Shown here: positions 47,081 through 58,973 of the stretch, piece after piece
Numbering within the stretch: the first letter of the stretch is position 1
Layout of the letters: each line of letters begins with the position of its first letter
NCBI GenBank assembly: GCA_007258455.2
Contig: VDFB02373365.1
Location: forward strand, 218,235,765-218,299,764
Length of the DNA stretch: 64,000 bases
Source of the DNA: Sequoia sempervirens
Lineage: Eukaryota > Streptophyta > Pinopsida > Cupressales > Cupressaceae
Direction: 5' to 3'
Notes under the pieces: model-generated
The model's database searches: none
The model's input: only the letters and a program-made list of their open reading frames with translations
What the model was told of the DNA's origin: nothing
Position numbers and translations under genes: made by a program

Positions 47081-47568
47081 CACTCGTTGCATTCGTTCAA
47101 AAAATAAACGGTCTCAATCAAAAGCCAATTTTTTATTTTTATTTTTTAAATTGCCTCACTGTTGCCCCAACGAAGGAAATTATGGTAATATACTACCCCC
47201 ATGAGAGATCAGACGAAAATTATGATTTTTGGGTGATCTCGCGAAAAAAGAGGAAAAGGTGCTCGACAAGTCTAGAAAGGCTCCGGGAGGTAAAAAACAC
47301 AAAAAATGGTGCAAAACGGCCTTTAGACAGACAAAAACGGGATCAGGGGTCCAAAACCCTAGCAAGATGGCCGAACGGGGTAAAAAACCCTAATTTTTAG
47401 GCCTAAATAGGCCTTGAAGGGCCACTTCCAATTCATTTTCACATTCAACCTTAAGATATTTCACGATTTGAGCCTTGGTACCCTGATGAGATGGCACAAC
47501 AACAGCTCCCGTTGCATATCTCTGACCAAGTACGGACATACTAGTGACCTCTCAGCATTGGGGCACTG

Positions 47569-48010
47569 GTATGTGATCCTTTCTTGAGCTTTGATTTTCA
47601 TTTTACGTGTTTATTTATTGCATTTAGAGCTAGGTCACTTGCAGCGGTGCTATATAGCACCGCTCAAATTTCAAACTTGACCACTCGGTCTTTTAAACTA
47701 GATCGCCATCACAAGATGGACAATCACGGTGGAGTTTGGAGTTTGGGAATAGAATTCAAACTCTGACGCATTCGTGAAATGGAGTGCTAGATTTCAAACT
47801 TCAACACCATGATGAAGTTTAGAATTAGGGTTTGGGATGCTTAAGAAAAGTGCACCACCATGGTGTAGTTTGGGATTTGAAGGTGCTAGCGTCACTGTTT
47901 GCGAATTTCAAACTGTGATGCCTTCATAGTTTGCAACGCTGGGATAGTTTCTTGAATGCTTGGGATAAATTTTCTTGATGATTTTAACACAGTGATATTT
48001 CTCGATGCAG
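47569..48010 (+). other. Candidate intron of PMD gene A
   Basis: Donor GTATGTGATCC at 47569 and acceptor CTCGATGCAG at 48001-48010 flank sequence with no PMD similarity. It contains imperfect repeats around TTTGGGATT and AATTTCAAACT words. It is predicted only from motif and position. Confidence 0.35.
47643..47664. promoter_or_regulatory. 22-bp perfect palindrome with TATATA centre
   Basis: Two arms of AGCGGTGCTAT in inverted orientation meet without a spacer, giving an 11+11 bp perfect palindrome with TATATA in the middle. It lies at the 5' side of PMD gene A. It could be a dimeric protein-binding site, a hairpin, or chance. Confidence 0.6.
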
Positions 48011-49859
48011 GAGGCGTCGAGGGAGCTCTATTCTCGTGAGAACAGATCATAGGAGATATTCGACTCCTTGCGAGATTTGACTGACTAGGAGCAAGACTGA
48101 CTTTGAGAGATGGGGCTATGGTACATTTCCTACATAGCACCTATGCGGACCCATCTTGGCATGATGTCTGCACTTGCTGAGAGATAGCGTAGTGAGATGT
48201 CATCCTTTCATCTTCCCACTGGCGAGGCCACTGTTACCTTAGAGGATGTGTTGCACATACTTAGATTGTTGATACATGGTCTATGAGTTATTCATGATAT
48301 GGATGTCAGATGGGATGCTTTCCATGTAGTCCTGGGTATAGAGGATGTTATGTTTTGTGAGGGCCAGATAGAGCTAGAGTGCCATAGGATGCTCATGATG
48401 CCCTTTCTACTAGTGATTGTTGCCATCATTTCAAGTCTTGTCGTTCTTGATCAACGAGGCCAGTACTTTAGTCCTAGCTGGGGGCTTTGCTGGAAGTGGA
48501 TGGTTTGTGACAGGCCAGTCTATTTTGCATGGGGTCTCATTCTTCTTGCCTCCCTTTATAGCGATTTACATGAGTATGCATATTTGGATGGTAGGGCACT
48601 TGGTGCAGGTGTCACACTCTTTCATGTGTGGGTGTGGGAGCATATCTCTGTTCTTTGGCCATGGGTTGTTCCAGTTTCGGTCATGCCCGATGATCTAGTG
48701 GTTTGGAATTATAGGGGCGGTGTGTCCTTCACACACATAGGAGAGCACAAGATCCCTCACTGGAGGAGGGTCATTGATGAGATGACGGTGTTCACATGGC
48801 ACCCATACCTTGGTCAACCTGGATGGGCCGATGATGTACAAAAGTTGTTCTTTTTCCACCAAGATCGGCTCATGCAGAGGCGAGAGCACACTATGATCGA
48901 GAGGTATCTGTCGGGATGAGTTCAACACCAGTTTGGCGAGGTACAAGATAGGCCAGACAATGACTACATGGCCATTTTTTCTCGCACAGTATCGCAGGGT
49001 GCCTGGGGGTGATACATTCCTACCTTTGAGGTAGTGGATAGTTTCAGGCAGCTGGTGGCCTAACCATGGGTGTATGATTAGGGGGTCGCAGATCCAGGAG
49101 TGACTCAGGCATATAGAGATTGGTTTCGACCACCTCTACATTTGACAGTTCCAGGTGTACCCTTCGTTCAATGGAGAGCCAAGGGGAGGGGGGTAGGTCA
49201 AGGACAAGGAGGTGGTGGTCCTCCAGTAGTACAGCTACCATAGGACCAACCATCATAGATCCAACCAGCACAGGTTCAGATGGATCAACCTCATGTTGAT
49301 GTACACATGTAGGACTAAGATCAGGGGCTGGAGGGTGGACATGATGGGCACCAAAATCAGGTTGCCACACCACCACGAGCTAGGGGTGAGGACCAGCCTC
49401 ACATGCAACCTCCGCGAGTATAGCTAGTGAGTCAGACAAATTTGATTGACGGGTTGATATTACAGTTGCAGGCCCAAGTCTAGGCCTTGTCAGTAGAGAG
49501 GGACCAAGCCCGTGCAAAGAGAAATTAGGTGATTTTACAGAGGCAGGCCACAGAGTTATAGGCGGCCGCAAAGATGGGCCACGGACAATAGCTAGAGAGT
49601 ATGGCGACTTCCTCCTCTCACAACACAATGCCTCTTCACTCATATAGGGAGGCCATCAGGGAGGCAGATTACTATTGGTTGGTTTACCATTAGGTCGTAC
49701 CTAAAGCAGCCTGGGCCCTAGATTATTCATAGCGGACCAGTCATAGACCGAAAGAGGGTAATGGTTAAAGAGGCAAGGGCAACAGGTAGGAGGGTTAGAC
49801 CTCTTTTTGATTGAGATATTATTCTTCCATGCCATATGGGATCATTTTTGATAGCCCAT

Positions 49860-51480
49860 TGGGTGTTTTGGGCCTTTTTGTACTCATTGACATACACACA
49901 TGTAGAGTGATCCGATTATTATTTTGTACTATGACAATTATTTGATGATATATATGAGATGATGATGTTGATGTGATGTGTCATGTACCATTTATTTATT
50001 ATTCATTTATGGATAGTTCTATTTCTATATGTTATGCAATAATGTTATGGTGTTATGTGATGGATATAATATATATGATGCATTTATTTTTGATGGTGTA
50101 TGCGTTATGTGATGGTTATGTGACTAACAGATCTATATTATGCATCTAATGAATGATGACATGTGATATGCATTTGTGATGATTATGGAAATTGAAAGTG
50201 TAAAAAATGAGGAAAATAATTTAAAATGCATCTACACTTCTAAATAAGATATATTAGCAAAGATTCCAAAGAATTTAAACTAATTTAAATGCAGGAACCT
50301 CTAAAGTTGTCCTATTGCTCTCTAACTCTAAATATTTCTTTAATCAACTTGCTCTCAGATTTTAGAAGCTAATTGATTGCTAAAATGACACTTAGAGAAT
50401 GAGAATTCTATTTCTATATGATTAACAATGCAAATCTACTATAATGGCATCCGTGACTATAAATGCTAAATGCTTGATAAATGTTTGATGGATTGATCCT
50501 AAAGTTGGATTGCTTGAATGCTTGATCACCTAGAATACCTGCAGAGTAAGTTTACACAAATTAGGATCCTTTTCCTATAGCCAGAAACCTGTATTTATAG
50601 ATTTCACGGCACACATTTGTGAAGGGGCACAGGATAAAAGGCTGGGATTTATTTTTTGATATCTTTTTCTGTTATGATGGTGATGATGATGCGAATGCAG
50701 TGATCATGATATACGGCTATGCAATAATGAATGTATGTGATTTTCCATGTATGATATGCACTTATGACGATGTTATATGATGATGTGATGTGATTTTATA
50801 CATGAAATGATGTGTTATGCCAAATGGTATGGAGATGATGATTTATGGTGTATATGCAAAATGATATGTGAGTAATGACCTTATGATGTATATGTGATGG
50901 CATAATGAATGCTTTTATGAGATGTTTTATATGATTATGGATGGATGTATGCACTTAATGCAATGGGTTGTTTATAATGCTTATGTACCTGTTATGCTTC
51001 GTTTAATTATGCACTAGATGCTTATAATGATATGGGATATTTATGAAATGTTTATGCAAAATGATTGAAATGTGGTGATTTATGAGATGCTTATAATGAT
51101 ATGGGATGATTTATGAAATGTTTATGCAAAATGATTGCAATGTGGTGATTTATGAGATGTTTTATTATGATATGGATGGATTATGGATGATATGCATGTT
51201 TCTGATGATGTATGCTTTATGAAAATGGATGCAAATGCCTAACCTATTTATGTGATGCAATGGTGGTTATATGATTATGCAATGGATGATGTGATGGACT
51301 ATTTATCTTTTCTGTAATTATGTAAGAGATGGTTATATGCAAATGTGTATGTAATGTTATGATTATGAGATGCTTAGAATAACAAATCTATATTATATGA
51401 TTATGAGATGCATTGTGCTGACGATTTTGGGATGCAAGATGAATACATTCTTAATGATAAATGATTAACTGTCATAGTAC
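49860..51480. repeat. C-poor, ATG/GAT-rich low-complexity tract of T4
   Basis: The plus strand is composed of ATG, TGATG, TTATG and GATGATG words with few C: I count 15 C in 50941-51180. A 69-bp unit starting CTTATAATGATATGGGA is present twice in tandem (51021 and 51090). A roughly 350-base stretch inside (50230-50640) has normal composition. No coding sequence is seen. Confidence 0.7.
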
Positions 51481-52430
51481 CTTGTTAGCATGAAAAGCAA
51501 GAAGAAATGGAAGAAAGATGAGGTTCCAACAAGACATGAGATGATGATGATAATGAATATCTATTGTGGAGTTGGTATTTTCAAAGGGCCAATTGTCTTA
51601 TGTTTGATAACACACATAAATACAATGCATCAAGGTATTAAGAACTAGGATGACGTTGTATCTAGTGTGATAGACTTTGACTCGACAATCAGATAGGAGT
51701 ATCACTATTCACACCTAACATATGAAAACCTTACTAGGATGCACTTTAGGTATTTCAAACATCTTGGACCAAAAAATAGGAGGGAAAGCCTTCCTATGTG
51801 GTCAACAAGATATCTAGAACATCCTCCATACATACCTAAATAAAGCAAGTATGCACCAAGTTATATTACAAGAAATTCCAAAAAGTGCAATAGATAAAAA
51901 GATCATGATCATTGCCCCGTTCCTATCTCTCTAAATCCCTTCATTGGGGACATCATTGAGAGGTCCTTGGAATGAGAATAATAAGATAAATCAAAAGACA
52001 AAGATACAGTAAACAAACAAGCTAATGTTCTTCAATACCGCTAGCCAAGACTAAACTATGATGATGTCTGATGTTGATGTCCATTGTAGAAAGGATGCAT
52101 CCTAGGATATGAGGATATAAGATGATTTGATATGGGACTGATTGGATGATAGGCTATTGACACAAAGAGTTGACCAACTTGCTTAAGTACTAACCTAGAT
52201 TTTGAGATTTTGACGTTTTGAGTTTTCACTTTTTAACCTGCTAGACTTGTTTCTAACTTTTTTACCAAAGGTTGAGGATGACGATCATTTATTATGAGTG
52301 ATGTTTATTGTGGGTGAAAGCGAAATGGGATAGATGGATTTTTTCAAATATTTAGATGTTTTGAGGCTATTTTTGGTATTTTTCAGGATTTTTCAAATGT
52401 TTTGATTTTTGAATTTTCCAATTTTTTGGG
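51481..52430. other. T4 3' region without recognisable genes
   Basis: Mixed sequence with no convincing ORF on either strand; from about 52200 it becomes T-rich (TTTTTGGTATTTTTCAGG and similar). It belongs to the T4 interior by position only. Confidence 0.5.
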
Positions 52431-52433
52431 GTT

Positions 52434-52858
52434 TTCTAAGATTTTGACCAAGAGACTAACCTAAGGACCTATCGTAGGGGCCTTGAGGGCTGATCAACAG
52501 ATTATCCTTGCCTACGTTATACACATAGAGACCACGTAGTTCGACTGACGACTTGACCGATTTATAGATGAATATATACATGATGAAATGTCAGTTTATT
52601 ATGACAGACTCCTAAAGGACTGACCTAAGTGTCTTGGGGGATGATCAAAGATCAACCTTGTCTACATTCAAGGCTCAGAGACCTATAGTTTGACTAATGA
52701 CTTGACCGATTTATAGATGAAAATATACATGATGAAATGTCAGTTTATTATGACGGACTCCTAAAGGACTGACCTAAGTGTCTTGGGGGATGATCAAAGA
52801 TCAACCTTGCCTACGTTCAAGGCTCAGAGACTCATAGTTCAACAAGATGAATTTTTTT
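52434..52858. repeat. 149-bp tandem repeat in T4 3' region
   Basis: CTTGACCGATTTATAGATGA occurs at 52552 and 52701, and the sequences that follow are nearly identical, so the period is 149 bp. An older, diverged unit precedes them (52434-52551, with ACTAACCTAAGGACCTATCG and CCTTGCCTACGTT). Tandem repeats in the 3' untranslated part are a known property of Tat elements. Confidence 0.8.
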
Positions 52859-52859
52859 T

Positions 52860-53480
52860 TTAATTTTTGACTGACTTTTGACCTATTTTTGGCTTTTGAT
52901 ATGTTTTGAATGTTTTTTGGTTTTTTCTGATTTTCTGATGTTTTTGGTTTTTTTGATTTTTGTGAATGTTTTTTGGATTTTCTAGTTTTTTATGTTTTTG
53001 GATTTTCTGATTTTTTGACTTCAAGAATATACACAAATTCTATCCAATGAGAACATTCCCCTAGTGTGATGCAATAGTCTACTTCGATAAAGGCAGGACA
53101 AACTAACCTTGAGAATGGGCCAAGTAGTACTAGGAGGGATCATGATACGAACACATGGCCAAGCTATGATACAGATGCAAATGGGTGATGGATGGAGATC
53201 TAAATGTGATGGATTATGCAGAATGAGCCATGAAGATCCTAGTGGATGAAAATTGATTATTTACACAAGGCGCCTGTTTTCCAGGTTTTCACCAAGGTAC
53301 TTTCCCAAAGTGCCACTGAAGTGGTTTTCACCAGAGGACGATTTTTCTCTTTACTTTTTTTAGTCCTTTTTCTAATTTTTTTTTGATTTTTTTTTGTTGT
53401 CACCAAGCGCCTATTTGCTAGGTTTTCACCAAGGTAACCTTTTTTCAGGACATTTTATATTTTTTTAGATTTTTTGGTTC
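52860..53480. repeat. T-rich tract and GTTTTCACCAAGG repeat of T4
   Basis: Runs of TTTTTGGATTTTC words fill 52860-53030 and 53340-53400. GCGCCTGTTTTCCAGG near 53270 and GCGCCTATTTGCTAGG near 53407, each followed by TTTTCACCAAGGTA, form a direct repeat 137 bp apart. Confidence 0.65.
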
Positions 53481-53519
53481 TATACCTTGAAAGATTAGGC
53501 ATAAAAAATTTTGAGATGG

Positions 53520-54576
53520 GAGTTGTTCATGGGCTCTTATAGCAGTTCCACTTCGGGTGTTGATAACTGATATTCCCTTGACTTATAGCTTGCTATGATA
53601 ACAAATGGTCCCAACCAGTTGGGTTAAAATTTTCCTTTGCTATTTGGATTTGGGGCGTTCTTCTAATTCTCCTTTAGCACCAATTCTCTGACTTGGAAAG
53701 TCCTGCTTCTGGTTTTCTTGTTATAGCTCCTCTTAAGTCTGTTCTGATAGACTTGTAAATGATTTAAAGCATCTATACGCTACTCATCTAGTAGCTCTAG
53801 CTCATTTAGTCTTGATACTTGGTATTATTCATTCGTGATGAGGTTTTGTAGTGATATTCTTAGTGACGGGAGCTCGATCTTAATGGGCAGTATGGCTTCT
53901 AATCCATAGAATAGGGAGAATGGGGTGGCACCAGTGGGTGTGCGAATGCTAGTTCGATAGGCCCAGAGGGTGGGATTTAGCTGCAAATTCTAGTCACGAC
54001 CCACGTCATTAAATATTTTCTTGAGGATTTTTAAAATGGTTTTATTTGTGGCTTTTGCTTGGCCATTTCCTTGGGAAAATAATGGGGTGGAGAAGCGATG
54101 TTGGATTTTGAATTTTTTGCAAAGGTCATGAACATCCTGATTCTTGAATGGTGTTCCATTATCTAAGATAATAGCTTGGGAACACCATATCGGCATATGA
54201 GATAGTTCAATATGAACTTTGATATCTGTTTCCCCATTATATAGGTCATTGGTATGGCTTCAACCCACTTGGTAAAGTACTCTGTGGTGGTTATGATGAA
54301 CTTATGGCCATTAGATGAAGTGGGAGTGATTTTTCCAATGAGATTGAGCCCCCATTGTGAGAAGGGCCATGGTGTAACAATAGGATGAAGCTCTTGAGAT
54401 GGAGCATGGATGAGGTCCCAATGTTGTTGACATTCTAGACACCTTCTGACGTAGTCATGTGCCTCTTTCTCCATAGTGGGCCAATAATACCCCATCCTCA
54501 GCAGTTTCTTGGCCAAGGTCATTCCACTCGAGTGCGAACCACAAATCCCATTATGTACCTCAGTTAAAGCAGTCAA
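53520..54576 (-). pseudogene. Integrase of T4
   Basis: Read downwards: HHCC zinc site (EVHNGICGSHSSG, CLECQQHWD) at 54560-54420. The core has GLNLIGKI where Asp is expected (Asn, 54343-54345), IILDNGTPF with Asp intact (54161-54163), and GQAKATNK with Lys in place of Glu (54053-54055). The C-terminal part down to about 53520 is recognisable (WAYRTSIRTPTGATPF, LEAILPIKIELPS, NWLGPF) with a few stops. Two of three catalytic acids are lost, so it is inactive. Confidence 0.85.
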
Positions 54577-54720
54577 GGCTTCATCAGTATTAAGGCAGCG
54601 TGATAAGGTTCCCTCTATGCTTCTACGGTATAAGGTATTTCTTAGGATGACAAACCTAGAGGATGTTTTAATAAAATTTCTTTTTAAGCTTGAGGGTAAG
54701 TTAGCAGGTAAGACACCTAT

Positions 54721-55242
54721 TTATAGGTAGGTATAAATTTCATGGTACCAGGGATCTCCAGGACCAACGATTTCGCAAACAAATTTTGACTCTGGTACCT
54801 CGAATGGAGGCATGAGAAGCTGCTCTACCAAGAATTCATGTTTTAGGACATTGTGAGGGATTTCCAGTAAGGATCTAATTGTTTCCATGGTGTCTGTAGC
54901 TATGTTGTTTGCTCTAGGAATTTCCTCGAATGTGATCTCAATGAAGGATTCTTTAAGTGTATCCATCAGTTTCTTGTATGGAGTGAGCTTATCATCCTTA
55001 GTCTGGTACTCACCGTTAACTTGGTTTATTATCAACTGAGAGTCTCCTTATACTCTAAGGGCCATGATGTGCCACTGTACTACTATTCTAAGGCCTATGG
55101 TTAAAGCCTCATATTCTACAATGTTGTTGATACAGGGGAATTCCAATTTATATAATTCAGGTATGTAGTCCCCCTATGTGGTGATGAAAAAGACACCAGT
55201 GCCTAATCCATGTTGCTTGTATGAGCCATCAAAATAAAGTTT
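54721..55242 (-). pseudogene. Second (archaeal-type) RNase H of T4
   Basis: KLYFDGSYKQHGLGTG near 55245-55195 and RV(stop)GDSQLIINQVNGEYQ near 55045-55000 are the two conserved motifs of the additional RNase H of Tat elements, followed by IPRANNIATDTMETIRSLL near 54930-54880. It lies between the first RNase H and the integrase. One stop replaces a residue before GDSQL. Confidence 0.85.
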
Positions 55243-55674
55243 CTAGTGGTCAGCTATGTTGAGATTGAAGATGGATTCGTCTGGAAACTCTGAGATGAGA
55301 GGATTCTCTGAATACATAGGTGCTTCCGCAAGCTGATCAATGATGACTTGGCCTTTGATTTCTTTCTGATCCACATATTCAATATCATACTCTGATAATA
55401 TCATGACCCATTTGGCCATTCTTCCAGTGAGTATTTCCTTTGACAATAAGTACTTGAGGGGATCAATCTTAGCGATGAATTTTATTTTGTGTGCCAACAT
55501 GTAATTTATAATTTTTTTTGAATCAAACACTACTACTAGAAATACTTTTTCAATGAACAAGTAGTTTAACTCATGCCCAACCATTGTTCTATTGATATAA
55601 TAGATGGCCCTTTCTATCCCATTTTCATCGTGTTGAGCTAGAAGAGCACTGAGGGTTGTTGTTGTTGCTGACAC
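55243..55674 (-). pseudogene. First RNase H of T4
   Basis: AIYYINRTMVGHELNYLFIEK, KIDPLKYLLSKEILTGRMAK, and EYDIEYVDQKEIKGQVIIDQLAEAP are the Ty3/Gypsy RNase H signatures and are open over 143 codons. The acidic residue of the usual CDAS-type start is not visible because the frame breaks upstream. Confidence 0.85.
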
Positions 55675-56560
55675 AAAGAATTAATGGCTTTTCTAGGATC
55701 AATGGCATGAGGACTGATGGTGTAAGAAGATATTCTTTGATCTTATTGAAAGCTTCTTCACACTTGTTATCCCACTTGTACATTACTCCCTTTTGAAGTA
55801 GGTGAGAGTATGGATTCTTTTTATCTACCAGCTATGCTATGAACCTTTGGATGGACTGAAGTCTACCTCAAAGACCTCTCAATTGTTTCAATGTTTTGGG
55901 TGCCTCCATCTCAAGGATTGCTTTTACCTTGGCAGGATCTACTTCAATACCTCTCATTAACACTATGTGTCCTAGCAAGTTTCCCAATTGTATGCTGAAG
56001 ACACACTTCTTGGATTTAATTGGACCTTGTATTCCTCTAGCTTGTCAAAAATGGAACTTAAGGTTGCTATGTGATCCTTCCTCTTTCTGGATTTGGCTAG
56101 TATGTCATTGACATAATCTTTGATATTTTATGGATCATGTCATGGAAGATTAAGGTCATGGCCCTTTGGTATGTTACTTGTGTGTTCTTCAAGTAGAATG
56201 GCATCATATTCTAGTAGTAAGTCCCCTATGGACAAGTGAAGGTCATTTTGTGTTGTTCTTCTTTAGCAATCATTATCTAGTTGTATCCTGAGAAACCATC
56301 CATTAGGGAAATCATTTCATGTCCTGCTATCATGTCTACGATCATGTCAATATTGGGAAATGAGAAATCATCTTTTGGACATGCTCTGTTCAAGTCCCTG
56401 AAATTTGTGCAAATTTTGATGCCCCCATCGGGTTTTGAGATAAGAACTAGGTTTGACACCCATTCTAGATAGTCTATTAGTTTAATGAATTCTATGTTTA
56501 ATAGCTTCTTTAGTTCCATTTTGACTAGCAAGGCGATCAGAGCATGCATTTTCCTGAGTT
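55675..56560 (-). pseudogene. Reverse transcriptase of T4
   Basis: LEWVSNLVLISKPDGGIKIC, FRDLNRACPKDDFSFPNID, and LMDGFSGYN (56480-56280) are the fingers and palm. The catalytic box reads YVND (56104-56115), with Asn for the first Asp. LAKSRKRKDHIATLSSIFDK follows at about 56100-56040. Several stops and frameshifts are present between 56277 and 55675. Confidence 0.85.
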
Positions 56561-57725
56561 TTTGTCAGATAGGCTTTGCTTTAGGGTACACGACTAGATG
56601 ATGAACTACAATTTATGGATCGAGCCCTGGCATTTCAGCATAGCTCCATGCAAAATTAACTTGTCTTTCTCTTAAGAAGGCTGCTAGGAGCTCTTTTTCC
56701 TCTGATAGTAATGACTCTACATAGAATGTGATGTGTGGGGTCTCCTTTCTTCCTAGATTAACTGGATTGTATTTTTTTGCTAGGACCACTGATTTTTCTT
56801 GATGAAGAGCTCTAAAAGGAATATTGAATCCCCCATCTTGAGGTGCCTCAAAGAGGTTTTCACTATTGGATGCATCCTTTATTTTTTATTTTTTTGGGTC
56901 AGAGAGTGCCACATTGTGGTTTTCACTCAAGGACCTAGAGATTATTCTCAGTTTTTTGCTTTTGCGACTGAGGGATTCAATCATTTCCCCATAGTATGCA
57001 TGTGTATCCAGCTCAATGATGAATCCTGATTTATGATCCCCACACAGTATATTATCCTATAGCCCCATGAATTCTGAGAGTGCCTCATCATTGGTGGTCC
57101 TCGTTGGTCATAATCGATGAGTTGTGGGTAGACTAGACAGATTTCATGGTTTTGATTTTTAGACTCATAGGATAGAGTGATAATCATGAGAAGGGTGGTG
57201 TCCTCAAAAATCCTGGGTACATTGGTTATGGGATCCTCATCATCACTACTACTACACACATCAGTTATGTCAAAAGTGAAATTATCTAAGACGTGGCCAA
57301 TGGATATAGGTAAGCGAAGTTCAACTGGTGTTGGTTCATGGGGAGTCTTGACTGCTTTAACTAGGGGACCTCGTCCATGTATATTTATACTCATAGGGGT
57401 ACATGTGAGGCCAAGATTTCTTATTTGCATCTCAGGAATGAGGGGTATTATAAGCCCATTGTCATTTTACCCTAGTTTCTTGTTTCTGTCATAGCCCATT
57501 GTGAGCATCATTTGCAAGCCTTTTACTTTTGTCATCCATTGGTAGATTAGTTGTTGGTCTATTATCTTGGTATAGGAGATTAGATGGGTCCTCCTCTATG
57601 ACTTCTCGGTTGAGATCCCCCCAATTTCTGAAGTTGGGATATTCAAGGGATGTTTGGGAAGTGGAGGCTTGATTTGATTGTGAACATCCTCGTGATCTAG
57701 GAGATTGTGGTAACTCTCCTACCAC
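56561..57725 (-). pseudogene. Protease-RT linker of T4
   Basis: Two longer open pieces (57725-57489, 57430-56981) encode polar, low-complexity sequence without a motif known to me. They lie in the place where Tat polyproteins have a spacer between protease and RT. Confidence 0.5.
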
Positions 57726-57768
57726 AAAGGCATTTTTTGGGAATCATATAGTTTCCACAATCATTGTC

Positions 57769-58407
57769 CTAGATGATGACTTTGATATCAGAGATGGTGG
57801 GGATGGTGGAAATGGTAGGTGTCTCTATTACAAAAGTGGAGGTGAGAGTGGTTGGATCAATGTATGGTGTTGATGGGCCTTCATCATTTTTAGGTACTTG
57901 AGGTATTTTGTAGTATTTTGCCTCAAGGTTCTTGTAGTATGAGAATGGTTCAGGATCTCCATGAATGGTGACCTCTTGTCCTTCATATGTGAATTTGACA
58001 CATTGATGGAAGGTTGATGCTATTGCTTGCATTACATGGATCCATGGACATCCTAGGAGAATGTTATAAGGAAAGTCGAGATCCAGGACCTGACAGGTGG
58101 TTTCCATGATAGTTGGCCCTACTTGAATAGGGATTTGGATTGTGACTTGGGACACTCTTTCTTGATCATCATATGCTCTAATTGTAATACCTTTTCCTTT
58201 GTTGATGAAATCCTTTGAGATTTTTAGGTTCTTATTGAGCTTGAGGGAACAAATATTCAAACCTGCACCTCCATCCACCAAGACTCGCTTGACTTTATTT
58301 TTTTGCACTAGGACCTCTAAATGGAGTGCATAGTTATGAGATGGTTGAGCGGGAAAATCTTGGTCAGAGAATGTAAGGATATTCGGGGTAATGATGTTTT
58401 TGACCAT
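57769..58407 (-). pseudogene. Aspartic protease region of T4
   Basis: RVLVDGGAGLNICSL at about 58295-58250 is the active site with a D-G-G triad, as is usual in this group. VLDLDFPYNILLGCPWIH (58100-58050) is the flap-side hydrophobic motif. The piece is open for 212 codons, the longest intact part of T4 pol. Confidence 0.8.
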
Positions 58408-58971
58408 AGCTTGGAATTATTCTGCATCAAGATCTGTAAGGATAGTGGATGAAGCCAATACTTCCTCAAGGATTTTATTGTGGGTGGATAAAATTTTTAA
58501 TAACTTCATGATGGAGATTTGTGTTGGGGTTCTTTTTAGCTAATCAAGGACATTGTAACCATCGGGAATAGATCTGGGTGCAAGTACTTTGTTTGGCTGG
58601 GATGATCTTGCAATGGTAATTTTTCTGCCTCTTGTGGTGACTCCAAAATTGGCATGGGCTCCTTTGATGGTGATGGTAGTGCAGTAGTCATCCAGGGATG
58701 TGATGACATGGTCATACACATGATTCACATTCTTGAAGGTTCCTTTCCCCTTATTAGTGCTATTGTTCCCTTTATTGTTATGGTTAGGAATCTTATTCAT
58801 GTATATTTTGAGATTTTGATTCCCCGTTGGTTGTTCCACATTTATGATTCTTTGATCAATGAGGTCTTGGACTAGGTTTTTTAACCTCATGCAATTGTTA
58901 GTGGTGTGCCCTTTGATTTTGTGGAAGTTGCAGAGCTGATTTTTGTTAGTGGTGTGCCCTTCTAGCACCAA
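58408..58971 (-). pseudogene. gag C-terminal remnant of T4
   Basis: CNFHKIKGHTTNNC (58926-58885) is a gag knuckle-like motif of the CxxH...H...C kind found in Tat gags. The reading runs to the LTR edge at 58973 without any leader, primer site or gag N-terminus, so those are deleted. A 19-bp segment (58895-58913) is repeated at 58943, 48 bp away, which duplicates the GHTTN coding part in frame. Confidence 0.7.
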
Positions 58972-58973
58972 AA

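Larger units (their letters stand above)
47491..49810 (+). pseudogene. PMD (plant mobile domain) gene A, antisense in T4
   Basis: A PMD-type protein runs on the plus strand, opposite to gag-pol. Key motifs: ALAER(stop)RSEMSSFHLPTGEATVTLEDV (about 48159-48249), FAWGLILLASLYSDLHE (48520-48570), WVWEHI, and VFTWHPYLGQPGWADD (48789-48835). These follow the order of the PMD family (Pfam Plant mobile domain; MAIN, MAIL1). The longest open part is 48299-48919; in-frame stops TAG near 48184, TGA near 48284 and TGA at 48917 break it. A Gln/Pro/Gly-rich tail and a helical, charged region (49440-49620) follow. A first exon from ATG 47491 with an intron 47569-48010 (GTATGT...GATGCAG) is possible, but exon 1 also has stops. 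Function here is unknown. Confidence 0.8.

Noticed and set aside
46998..47400. Plus-strand ORFs between the T4 LTR and PMD gene A
   Set aside because: They begin in the LTR or in the untranslated 3' part and have no PMD similarity.
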